This document shows positions 52,574-60,033 of a stretch of 64,000 nt of DNA, in pieces. Location of the stretch: NCBI GenBank assembly GCA_038230215.1, contig JBBRNR010000004.1, positions 62,001 through 126,000 on the forward strand, given 5' to 3'. How positions within the stretch are numbered: the first letter of the stretch is position 1; each line of letters starts with the position of its first letter. Source of the stretch: DASVRZ01 sp038230215. GTDB taxonomy: Bacteria; Verrucomicrobiota; Verrucomicrobiia; Chthoniobacterales; DASVRZ01. The notes below the pieces were generated by a model. That model had not been told where the DNA came from. It saw only the letters and a list, made by a program, of their open reading frames with translations, and did no database searches. Made by a program: the position numbers and the translations under genes.

Positions 52574-53647
52574 TCAAACCGGCTGCAAGTCGCGTTCGTG
52601 GCGGAGCCGGAGCTGGCCGCAGGCAGCGTCTATGTCATGGCCTTTTTCGCGGCGGATGGTGGCCTGGATTTTGCGCGCCTTAAGGATGTTGAGAAACACG
52701 TCCTGACGCTGCTCCGACGGGCGCACCCACGGGAGACCCTCGACGGTGTTGTAAGGAATGAGGTTGACCTTGGCGCTGAGGCGTTTCGCATGTTCGGCCA
52801 GGGCGTGCGCTTGGGCGTGGGTGTCGTTGAGTCGGTCGATGAGGATGTATTCGAAGGTGATGAATTGTTTCTTGCGCGATTGCCAGTAGGCGCAGGCTTC
52901 GAGGAGTTCTTCGAGGGGGTATTTGCGGTTCACCGGCATGATCTGGGCGCGCACTTCGTCGGTCGCGCCGTGCAGGGAAATGGCGAGGCGGATTTGCAGC
53001 GGAAGCTCAGCTAGCAGACGAATCTGCGGGACAAGACCACTCGTGGAGACGGTGATGTGGCGCGCGCCGAGGCCGATACCCCACGGGGCATTGATGATTT
53101 CGAGGGCGCGGATGAGGTTATCGAAGTTGGCCAACGGCTCGCCCATGCCCATGAAGACGATGTTTTGAATGCGTTCGCCACAAAGTTTCTCGGCCTGGAG
53201 GATTTGATCGACGATCTCGCTCGCATCCAAATGGCGCGTCCAACCGTCGAGGCCGCTTGCGCAAAATTTACAGCCGTAGGCGCAGCCGACCTGGCTCGAA
53301 ACGCAAAGCGTGCGCCGACTGGAAGTCTCGCCGAACTCGGCCGGAGTGGCCGGGATCAGAACGGATTCGATGAAGCGTCCGTCGTGCAGCCGGTAGAGGA
53401 TTTTTTGCGTCGTGTCGTGCGAGCCGGTCTTGCGGGCAATGGACAGGGAATCGAAGCGAAAGCTTCCGGCAAGCTGCTCGCGCAGTTTCACTGAGAGATT
53501 CAGCATGTCGTCGATCTGGGAAACGCGCTTGGCGTAGATCCAGTCGAGAATTTGCTTGGCCCGAAAAGTCGGCTCACCGATGGAGCCCAGCCATTTCTGA
53601 AGCGTGCCCAGGGTTTGGGCCTTAAGATGCAGCTGAAGAACGTTCAT
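52574..53647 (-). CDS. rlmN: dual-specificity RNA methyltransferase RlmN
   Basis: 357 residues from ATG at 53647 (MNVLQLHLKAQTLGTL). The radical-SAM cluster motif is in CVSSQVGCAYGCKFCASGLD (CxxxCxxC), with ANFDNLIRALEI and HITVSTSGLVPQIRLLAE as in the family. It methylates C2 of A2503 in 23S rRNA and of A37 in some tRNAs. Its own transcription unit. Confidence 0.93.
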   Translation of the reverse strand: MNVLQLHLKAQTLGTLQKWLGSIGEPTFRAKQILDWIYAKRVSQIDDMLNLSVKLREQLAGSFRFDSLSIARKTGSHDTTQKILYRLHDGRFIESVLIPATPAEFGETSSRRTLCVSSQVGCAYGCKFCASGLDGWTRHLDASEIVDQILQAEKLCGERIQNIVFMGMGEPLANFDNLIRALEIINAPWGIGLGARHITVSTSGLVPQIRLLAELPLQIRLAISLHGATDEVRAQIMPVNRKYPLEELLEACAYWQSRKKQFITFEYILIDRLNDTHAQAHALAEHAKRLSAKVNLIPYNTVEGLPWVRPSEQRQDVFLNILKARKIQATIRREKGHDIDAACGQLRLRHERDLQPV

Positions 53648-53680
53648 GCGAGTTCCAAGGAATTGGAGAATATCTGCCAA

Positions 53681-53717
53681 AAATCAGAAGGCGCACTGAC
53701 TTTCGCCGGTGCGCCTT
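53681..53717 (-). terminator. intrinsic terminator of the RRM gene
   Basis: AAGGCGCAC (53688-53696) pairs with GTGCGCCTT (53709-53717). On the minus strand CTGATTTTT follows. It lies 24 bases after the RRM stop. Confidence 0.7.
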
Positions 53718-53740
53718 TTGAAAATTATTCGTGGAGCTAA

Positions 53741-54223
53741 TTAGCGACGATCACGTCCGCCGCCACCACCACCACCACCACCACCACCACTGCCGCCGCG
53801 ATAGCCACCACCACCGCCACCGCCGCGGGATTCGTAGCCACCGCCGCCACCACCACCTCCGCTGCCGCCACGGTATCCACCGCCGCCGCCGCTACCACCG
53901 CCGCTGCCGCCGCGGAATCCACCACCACCGCCACCGCCGCCAAAGCTGCGACCACCGCCGCCAGCGCCACCTTCAGTGCGGGGACGAGCTTCGTTCACAG
54001 TGAGGGCGCGTCCGTCGAGGGAGTAGCCATTAAATTTTTCAGTTGCCGCTTCGGCTTCTGCGTCGGTTTCCATCGTTACGAAGGCAAAACCGCGGGATTT
54101 ACCCGTGAATTTGTCCTGCATGAGGATGGCTTCCTTGACGTTGCCTGCTCCGGCAAAGAGATCTTGCAGATCGACTTCGGTTGTGTTGAAGGAAAGATTT
54201 CCAACAAAGAGTTTAGTACCCAT
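53741..54223 (-). CDS. glycine-rich RRM RNA-binding protein
   Basis: 160 residues. An RRM at 1-80 with RNP2 (LFVGNL) and RNP1 (KSRGFAFVTM). The second half is almost pure glycine with Arg, Ser and Tyr in GGGGGYRGGSG-type repeats (RGG-like). Such proteins act in cold stress, as RNA chaperones, in many bacteria and cyanobacteria. The opposite strand of the tail gives a His-rich frame that is a shadow. A structured leader precedes it. Confidence 0.93.
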   Translation of the reverse strand: MGTKLFVGNLSFNTTEVDLQDLFAGAGNVKEAILMQDKFTGKSRGFAFVTMETDAEAEAATEKFNGYSLDGRALTVNEARPRTEGGAGGGGRSFGGGGGGGGFRGGSGGGSGGGGGYRGGSGGGGGGGGYESRGGGGGGGYRGGSGGGGGGGGGGGRDRR

Positions 54224-54360
54224 ATTCTTATTTTCTATTTACATGCAAACGCTCTGCTTCTTTCGTTCCCGACTATCGGGTTTCAAACCGTTCCTGGCTA
54301 ACCAGCGGACGTATTTACCAACTGCACTATCGCTTGACTGGTTGTCCTAATCGTTCAACC
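54224..54360 (-). promoter_or_regulatory. structured, tRNA-like 5' leader of the RRM gene
   Basis: On the minus strand the leader reads GCGATAGTGCAGTTGGTAAA, close to a tRNA D-arm, then a hairpin CTGG-TTAG-CCAG (54305-54294) and GGTTTGAAACC, then CCCGA-CTA-TCGGG (54280-54268). The spacing to a full cloverleaf is wrong, so it is not a tRNA. A cold-shock-type regulatory leader is an inference. The RBS before the ATG is weak (AAGAAT). Confidence 0.45.
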
Positions 54361-54414
54361 ACAACTGATTTCAAGTTATTTTTCAGTCGAGTTTCATTTT
54401 AATCAGAAAACGAC

Positions 54415-54443
54415 TTGACCGTGCCCACGACCTACCCGATTAA
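54415..54443 (+). promoter_or_regulatory. possible rpmB promoter
   Basis: TTGACC (54415-54420) and GATTAA (54438-54443) are 17 bases apart, 33 bases before the rpmB start. The -35 box is good, the -10 box weak. Confidence 0.5.
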
Positions 54444-54475
54444 TCCTGCCCTTTCAAATCTTTACCCACACGACT

Positions 54476-54739
54476 ATGCCTAGAACTTGCAGCATCACAG
54501 GAGCCACCAGCGCACGCGGAAGTATCATTCACCGCCGCGGTATGGCCAAGAAAAAAGGCGGTGTCGGTCGTCACGTCACTAAGAACGTGGCCCGCACCTT
54601 CTACCCGAATCTCCAAAACAAACGCGTCTGGGTTCCCGAGTTAAACAAATTCGTGCCTGTTCGCGTCTCGGCTCGTGGCCTGAAGACCATTACGAAGAAC
54701 GGTGCATTCGTCACCTTGAAAAAGGCGGGTTTGATTTAA
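54476..54739 (+). CDS. rpmB: 50S ribosomal protein L28
   Basis: 87 residues. PRTCSITGATSARGSIIHRR at the start, VWVPELNKFVPVRVSARGLK, and the C-terminal ITKNGAFVTLKKAGL match L28. CxxC zinc pairs are absent (only one Cys), so this is the zinc-free form. It belongs to the large subunit. A strong terminator follows, so it is a single-gene unit. Confidence 0.95.
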   Translation: MPRTCSITGATSARGSIIHRRGMAKKKGGVGRHVTKNVARTFYPNLQNKRVWVPELNKFVPVRVSARGLKTITKNGAFVTLKKAGLI

Positions 54740-54762
54740 CTCATACTCGAAAGAAACTCACC

Positions 54763-54799
54763 GGCGGCAAAGGCGTGCAAGCGCATTTGCCGCCTTTTT
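54763..54799 (+). terminator. intrinsic terminator of rpmB
   Basis: GGCGGCAAA (54763-54771) pairs with TTTGCCGCC (54786-54794), followed by five T and C. It lies between rpmB and the GTPase start. Confidence 0.85.
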
Positions 54800-54825
54800 C
54801 TTTTCAGCTAACTTCCATCCCATTC

Positions 54826-55785
54826 ATGTCCACCGTACAGAAAATCATTCCCGTCACCATTCTCACCGGCTTCCTCGGCGCTGGAAAAACCACCCTTCTC
54901 AATTACATTTTGAAGGGTCAGCACGACTACAAATTTGCTGTCATCGTCAATGAAATCGGCAAGATCGGCATCGACGGCCAGCTCGTGGAAAGCCAAAAGG
55001 ATGAGCTTCTCGAAATGAGCAACGGCTGCGTCTGCTGCACCGTCCGCAAGGATCTTGTGAAAGGCATCCAGAAGCTCCTGAAAAAAGGCGGCTTCGACTA
55101 CATTCTCATTGAGACCACCGGCATCGCCGACCCCGGTCCGGTCGCGCAGACGTTCACCAACATTCCCGCGTTGCAGAAATTTGTTCGCCTCGATTCGATC
55201 ATCACGGTTGTGGACGCCGAGCAGATTTTCACCCAGATGAAAAACGAGGAAACGGCCCTCGAGCAGATCGTCATGGCCGATTATCTCCTCCTCAACAAAG
55301 TCGATCTCGTCGATGAGGCTCAACTCGCCAAAGTCGAGGCCGAGTTCACCAAACTCAACCCGGAGGCGCGCATTTTCCGCACCGACCATTCGCAGGTGAA
55401 TCTGAAGGAACTTCTCGACATGCACGTCTTCGATCTCGACCAAAAACTGGCGATCGATCCGAAGTTTCAGGACGAACTCAATACGCGCCACCATCACGAG
55501 ATTCACTCGCATTCCTTCACCTTCGATCAGCCTTTCAACGTGGATCGCCTTCAACAATGGATCGAGGATCTCTCCAAGACCGAGAAAGTCTATCGCTCCA
55601 AAGGCTTCCTCAGCCTCGCCGGACATCCGCGCCGCGCGATTTTTCACGGCGTGAATAATCGCTTCAGCATCTTCTGGGACCGCCTCTGGGAAGCCAGTGA
55701 AAAACGTCAGAGCCAGCTCGTTTTCATTGGCCGCGATTTGGATGCGACTCGCATCCAAACGGGGCTGGAAAAGTGCGTCGCTTAG
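54826..55785 (+). CDS. G3E (CobW/COG0523) GTPase, metal chaperone-like
   Basis: 319 residues from ATG at 54826. Walker A GFLGAGKTTLLNYIL (about 14-28), the metal-binding CxCC motif in NGCVCCTVRKDL, Walker B/switch ETTGIADPGPVA, NKVDLVDEAQ (NKxD), and a His-rich stretch TRHHHEIHSHSF in the C-terminal CobW_C domain. COG0523 members move Zn, Co or Ni into target proteins and are often zinc-regulated. It follows rpmB behind the terminator. Confidence 0.9.
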   Translation: MSTVQKIIPVTILTGFLGAGKTTLLNYILKGQHDYKFAVIVNEIGKIGIDGQLVESQKDELLEMSNGCVCCTVRKDLVKGIQKLLKKGGFDYILIETTGIADPGPVAQTFTNIPALQKFVRLDSIITVVDAEQIFTQMKNEETALEQIVMADYLLLNKVDLVDEAQLAKVEAEFTKLNPEARIFRTDHSQVNLKELLDMHVFDLDQKLAIDPKFQDELNTRHHHEIHSHSFTFDQPFNVDRLQQWIEDLSKTEKVYRSKGFLSLAGHPRRAIFHGVNNRFSIFWDRLWEASEKRQSQLVFIGRDLDATRIQTGLEKCVA

Positions 55786-55806
55786 CTCAGGAAATTTGCA
55801 GTCGAG

Positions 55807-57600
55807 TTAGCGCGGAATGGTCGAAATGTTGGCGGCCTTGGCCTTGTCAGCGATCCAGCTTTTAATGTCGCGCTCCATGATGTCCAATGGAACCGCGCCC
55901 ATTTTCATGAGGACATCGTGATATTCCCGCAGGTCAAATTGTGGACCCAGAGCCAGCGCGGCCTCGTCGCGAAGCTGGGTGATTTTGAGCTGGCCGATTT
56001 TGTAAGCGAGTGCCTGGCCGGGCATGGAAAGATAGCGGTCCACTTCGTTGGTGATGTCGAGTTCATTGCGCGGCGTGTTGGCCTTGAAATAGTCGATCGC
56101 CTTCTGCCGGTCCCAGCCGAGGGCATGGAGACCGGTGTCTGTGACCAGCCGGACAGCGCGCCACATTTCGTAGCTGAGCTGGCCCATTTTATCGTAGGGA
56201 CTTTGATAAAGATCCAAGTCGTATCCGAGCGTTTCCGCGTAGAGCCCCCACCCTTCGACGAACGCTGTGTAGCCGCCATAACGCCGGAAATTCGGCAGAT
56301 CGGCCTGCTCCATGGCGAGTGAGATTTGAATGTGATGACCGGGCACGGATTCGTGGAGCGTGAGAGGAAGCATTTCCCATGTGGCGCGTGTCTCGGGTTT
56401 GTAAAGATTCACGAAAAACGTCCCCGCTCGGGCTCCGTCAGCACTGCCCTGTCGATAATAGGCCGCCGTGGTGTCCGGTGCTGCGAGGTCGGGAACGGGC
56501 TCGACTCCATACGGCAAACGCGGCAGATTTTGAAAGAGCTTGGGCAAAAGCGGGTCGATGCGCTTGGCGGTGGCGCGGTAGCGAGTGAGAAGCTCCTCAC
56601 CCGACTTGCAGAAGAATTGTGGGTCGGTGCGGAGGAATTTGAAGAATTCGTCGAGATTACCTTGGAAGCCGGCCTCGGTTTTCACTTTCTCCATTTCTGT
56701 GCGAATGCGGGTAACTTCGTTCAAACCCAACTCGTGGATTTTTTCCGGCGTAAGATCGGTGGTCGTCTCACGTCGAACTAGAAAAGAGTAGATTTCCCTG
56801 CCGTTTTTCAGGTTGGAGAATCCGGTTTTCTCCGGACAGGCGGGCAGATATTCGTCTTGGTAGAACTTTTTGAATTTTTGGAAGGACGGAATGACGAATG
56901 TGCTGATGACGTCCTCGGCGGCACCGGCGAGCCGGGCGCGGTCGATGGGCGCAATGGTCTCGGGAAATTTGCGGAAAGGTTTGTAAAATGGACTGTCCTT
57001 AGGCGAGCCGGTGAGTTGTTTGTCGATCTGCGGACCGACTCGTTTCATGAGGACTTTGGGAAATAAAATGTCGCGTTCCATGCCGTTGCGCAGGAGGGCG
57101 GTGACTTGTTTGGCGTGCTCCGGGAATGCGGTTAGCCGGGCGATCCAGGCTTCGTAGTCGGCTACGGTGGCGAAGGGCAGCGCGTCGGCAAGTTCGTTGT
57201 CAGTCTGGAGTCCGCCGCGAGGGGTAATCTGGAGGCATTGCAAGCCAAGGAGGGATCCCTCGATGGCGAGCGACATTTCCTTGTCGAAAAGGTCGAAGTT
57301 GAGCTTCTCATTGGGCGGAAGTTTCTCGCGATCGATATCGGTGAGTTTTTTGAGGTAACTTTGATACTTCTCGCGCTGGGCGTCGAAGTCGGTTAGGGCG
57401 AGCTTGTCCCATTCGGAGGCATTGCGGAGGTCGCCGAGATAGGAAGCCTCCACGGGCGATTGCTGCAGACGATACGCCCAAGCCTCAGCGAAAAGCGCGT
57501 GCAAACTTTCCGTTGGAGTAGGATTCGGTTGTGCGGAAACTGGTAGTAGCCAGCAGCAGGTGAGAAGCGCAAAACGGAGAAAGAAACGAGCGTCGGTCAC
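55807..57600 (-). CDS. DUF885 family secreted protein (M2/M3-like metallopeptidase fold)
   Basis: 597 residues from GTG at 57600. Signal peptide (FFLRFALLTCCWLLPVSAQ) then a long helical domain. LHESVPGHHIQISLAMEQAD (about 423-442) holds HESVPGHH, an HExxxGHH zinc site used by DUF885 proteins. TYTEKVWGMP-like motifs are not relevant. It may be a periplasmic peptidase; substrate unknown. Single gene, convergent with the GTPase gene. Confidence 0.85.
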   Translation of the reverse strand: MTDARFFLRFALLTCCWLLPVSAQPNPTPTESLHALFAEAWAYRLQQSPVEASYLGDLRNASEWDKLALTDFDAQREKYQSYLKKLTDIDREKLPPNEKLNFDLFDKEMSLAIEGSLLGLQCLQITPRGGLQTDNELADALPFATVADYEAWIARLTAFPEHAKQVTALLRNGMERDILFPKVLMKRVGPQIDKQLTGSPKDSPFYKPFRKFPETIAPIDRARLAGAAEDVISTFVIPSFQKFKKFYQDEYLPACPEKTGFSNLKNGREIYSFLVRRETTTDLTPEKIHELGLNEVTRIRTEMEKVKTEAGFQGNLDEFFKFLRTDPQFFCKSGEELLTRYRATAKRIDPLLPKLFQNLPRLPYGVEPVPDLAAPDTTAAYYRQGSADGARAGTFFVNLYKPETRATWEMLPLTLHESVPGHHIQISLAMEQADLPNFRRYGGYTAFVEGWGLYAETLGYDLDLYQSPYDKMGQLSYEMWRAVRLVTDTGLHALGWDRQKAIDYFKANTPRNELDITNEVDRYLSMPGQALAYKIGQLKITQLRDEAALALGPQFDLREYHDVLMKMGAVPLDIMERDIKSWIADKAKAANISTIPR

Positions 57601-57651
57601 AGCGGAATGCTGGCCAGTTTAGAAAAAAGCGCAACTTTTCTGATGTAAATC

Positions 57652-57680
57652 TTGACACCGATATGGGAAACCCCCTACAA
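57652..57680 (+). promoter_or_regulatory. promoter of the exopolysaccharide cluster, with start of transcription next to the ATG
   Basis: TTGACA (57652-57657) and CTACAA (57675-57680), 17 bases apart, are a good sigma70-type pair. Transcription would start near 57687, only about four bases before the ATG at 57691, so the message may be leaderless. A short hairpin AGCCAG-AATGA-CTGGCT followed by six T (57739-57760) lies in the first codons and could attenuate transcription. Confidence 0.6.
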
Positions 57681-57690
57681 GCCCTGTCGC

Positions 57691-59163
57691 ATGACCAAAG
57701 GGGACTCGCAGGGTAAACTCGTTAATCATCATGGGCACAGCCAGAATGACTGGCTTTTTTCCCGACGGAAGATCTCTCCCAAATGGCAGCGTCCAGCTTT
57801 GAGTGCATTGAGCTTGGCGGTTATTGTGTCCTTGCATCCGACTTTTTCCCAAGCCGCCGAGGAAGCGTGGCCGGAAACTACGCCGATTCCCACCGCCCGT
57901 CCGATCGAGGCTGCGGCTCCTCTCGCGCCAAATGCCTTTAACAATCCAGACGTGGCCGACAGTCAGGAGCCACCCTCACCCGGGGAAGGTCCCGCTCCGA
58001 GTGAGATCGACACCATTGCCATCGGGAGCGGTGGCACCCCGAATTTTTGGAAACCCGAGATCCATGCAGGTGTGACGGCCAGCGTGGTATTTGATGATAA
58101 TATTTTCATCACTCACGAGAATGAGGTTTCGGATACGATTTTTGTGACTTCCGCCCGGATGACGCTGGCCTTTGGCAATGTGGAATCTTGGGCATCGCGC
58201 TTTATCGACACCACAGCGCGAGCACTTGCAGCAGACGAAGAGGGGGAGAGCACAGACAATCTAATCGCGCTGACGTATGCACCGACGGCTACTTTCTTTG
58301 CAGAAAATGATGCGCTGAATTCAGTAGAACATGATGTGGCCGGTACGATGCGGTGGACTTTCAATAAACTCAAAGTCGCCTTTGACGGTCGCTTTCAGAC
58401 CCTGTCCGATCCCGATGAGGACTTAGGCCGACGCGCAGACCGTCAGATCACCAACATCAGGATGATTGGCACCTACGACTGGAGCGAAAAAACACGCGTC
58501 CAGCTAGAAGGCACTTGGGTCAACCGCAATTACGACGTGGGTAACGATTCCTCGCAAGTGGAGGTCAACGGTTATTTCCTGTATGATGTGACGCCAAAAA
58601 CCACGCTTGGCTTGGGCATCGGCGCAGGCGAATTGGAGCAGGATCGAAATCCCAATCAGGCTTACGAACGAGCCGTGGCGAGATTGCGCTACAACTCATA
58701 CTCCAAGCTGACGCTCAGCCTGCTGGGCGGTGCCGAGTTGCGGCAAACTGACGAGGGCGACGACGCATTAACCGGCGTGTTTCAAGTGGGCGTCGGCTAT
58801 GTTCCGACCGAAGGATCCACATTTTTTCTGACAGCATCCCGTCGCATCGAACCGTCGGCCAACATTCTTACCCAAAGCATCGAGCGAACCAGTTTTGAGT
58901 TGAGCTATAATCAAAGACTACTGCAAAAGCTCAGTCTGAGCACGAACTTGGAATACACTCTGGCCGATTATTCGACCTCCAATGAGAGCGCCACTGAAGG
59001 TCGCAGCGACGATCTCTGGAGATTTTCCATGACCATGACTTTTGAGGTGACTCAGAATGGATTCGTCCGCCTCGGATACATCCATCGCCAAAATGATTCA
59101 TCTCGCGAAGTATTCAGCTTTGAGTCCAATCAGGTTATTTTATCTGCCACGGTCCTATTCTAA
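57691..59163 (+). CDS. outer-membrane beta-barrel protein of an exopolysaccharide cluster
   Basis: 490 residues from ATG at 57691; frames to 57652 would include the promoter. About 30 residues precede the signal-like segment LSALSLAVIVSLHPTFSQA, which is unusual. A Pro-rich linker then leads to alternating beta strands with aromatic belts (for example SYNQRLLQKLSLSTNLEYTL) ending in ..VILSATVLF, with the C-terminal aromatic that barrels need. Resembles exosortase/EPS-linked beta-barrels. The role is likely polysaccharide passage or surface attachment, by context. Confidence 0.75.
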   Translation: MTKGDSQGKLVNHHGHSQNDWLFSRRKISPKWQRPALSALSLAVIVSLHPTFSQAAEEAWPETTPIPTARPIEAAAPLAPNAFNNPDVADSQEPPSPGEGPAPSEIDTIAIGSGGTPNFWKPEIHAGVTASVVFDDNIFITHENEVSDTIFVTSARMTLAFGNVESWASRFIDTTARALAADEEGESTDNLIALTYAPTATFFAENDALNSVEHDVAGTMRWTFNKLKVAFDGRFQTLSDPDEDLGRRADRQITNIRMIGTYDWSEKTRVQLEGTWVNRNYDVGNDSSQVEVNGYFLYDVTPKTTLGLGIGAGELEQDRNPNQAYERAVARLRYNSYSKLTLSLLGGAELRQTDEGDDALTGVFQVGVGYVPTEGSTFFLTASRRIEPSANILTQSIERTSFELSYNQRLLQKLSLSTNLEYTLADYSTSNESATEGRSDDLWRFSMTMTFEVTQNGFVRLGYIHRQNDSSREVFSFESNQVILSATVLF

Positions 59164-59404
59164 ACGGCGCTTAGATCTGTGAAATAAGCACCAATTTATA
59201 ATCGCCTTGAATTTTACTGCCTATTTTTTGCCAGATTTGAAAACGTAAGCCCTACTTTGACCATATTTTTACAATGATCTCCATCATTTGACTAAATGGT
59301 CTAAATATTGCTAAGTGGAAGCGCATTACAGCCAACTCCTCTTCTGAGTGTTTCCCCCCGGAAATAAGATTAACCGACGAACTTATATTCCAGTCCCATC
59401 GCTT
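59164..59404 (+). promoter_or_regulatory. AT-rich gap with possible promoter before the Wza-like gene
   Basis: This 240-base gap is clearly AT-rich compared with most of the window. TTGACT (59288-59293) and CTAAGT (59311-59316), 17 bases apart, form a plausible promoter for the Wza/Wzc pair. No terminator hairpin was found by eye. Confidence 0.4.
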
Positions 59405-60031
59405 ATGCATTGTCCATTACCCAAACTTTTCAGCCACCTCATAGTATTTGGCGTGTCACTACTCATCTCACTGAGCCAGGTGGATGCTCAAACTGCGAAG
59501 AGTTTCTCAACCGAGTCCAAGTCAGCCGGAGTTTCAACTCCCCTCTCCCCAGAAGACATCATACAGGTCGATGTTTTTCAAGAGGCTGACCTGCAAACTA
59601 AAGCCCGCATTTCCCAAGCCGGCACCATCACATTTCCTTTGATCGGTGAGGTGAAAATCGCCGGCATGAGTCCCGAGAATGCGGCGCTCGCGATCCGCAA
59701 TCAACTCGCCAAGGATTACATCGTCAATCCTCAAGTCACCGTCACCGTCACTGAATATGCCAAGCGCCGCTTTACTGTGCTGGGACAAGTGCAGAAGCCT
59801 GGTGCTTATGAGATGCCAGACCGCGACCAGATCAACTTGCTGCAAGCCATCGGCAGCGCAGGTGGCTACACCCGCATCGCTGACGCTGGAGACATCCGGG
59901 TGAAACGAACCATCGACGGTAAGGACACCATTTATAAATTAAACGCCAAAAACATCGCCAACGGCAAGGATCCAAACGGATTTATTATTCAAAGCGGCGA
60001 CATCATCACTGTGGGGGAAAGTGTATTTTAA
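59405..60031 (+). CDS. Wza-like polysaccharide export protein
   Basis: 208 residues from ATG at 59405 (MHCPLPKLFSHLIVFGVSLL, a signal peptide); an upstream GTG-type frame is unsupported. LSPEDIIQVDVFQEADLQTK opens the Poly_export domain, and FTVLGQVQKPGAYEMPDRDQ with LLQAIGSAGGYTRIADAGD is a SLBB domain. It would form the outer-membrane channel for capsule or EPS. No lipobox Cys is visible near the signal peptide end, unlike E. coli Wza. Two bases separate it from the Wzc gene. Confidence 0.88.
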   Translation: MHCPLPKLFSHLIVFGVSLLISLSQVDAQTAKSFSTESKSAGVSTPLSPEDIIQVDVFQEADLQTKARISQAGTITFPLIGEVKIAGMSPENAALAIRNQLAKDYIVNPQVTVTVTEYAKRRFTVLGQVQKPGAYEMPDRDQINLLQAIGSAGGYTRIADAGDIRVKRTIDGKDTIYKLNAKNIANGKDPNGFIIQSGDIITVGESVF

Positions 60032-60033
60032 TT

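Noticed and set aside
53731..54003. Plus-strand His-rich frame opposite the RRM tail
   Set aside because: It is the complement of the glycine repeat codons (GGN) and has no independent support.
54224..54360. True tRNA gene on the minus strand
   Set aside because: D-arm-like text is present but no acceptor stem pairs and the T-arm is wrong; described as a structured leader.
57687..57760. Cyclic-di-GMP (GEMM-I) riboswitch
   Set aside because: CAGGGTAAAC resembles the GEMM start, but the P1b hairpin, the second conserved block and the full length do not fit; kept only as a hairpin note.
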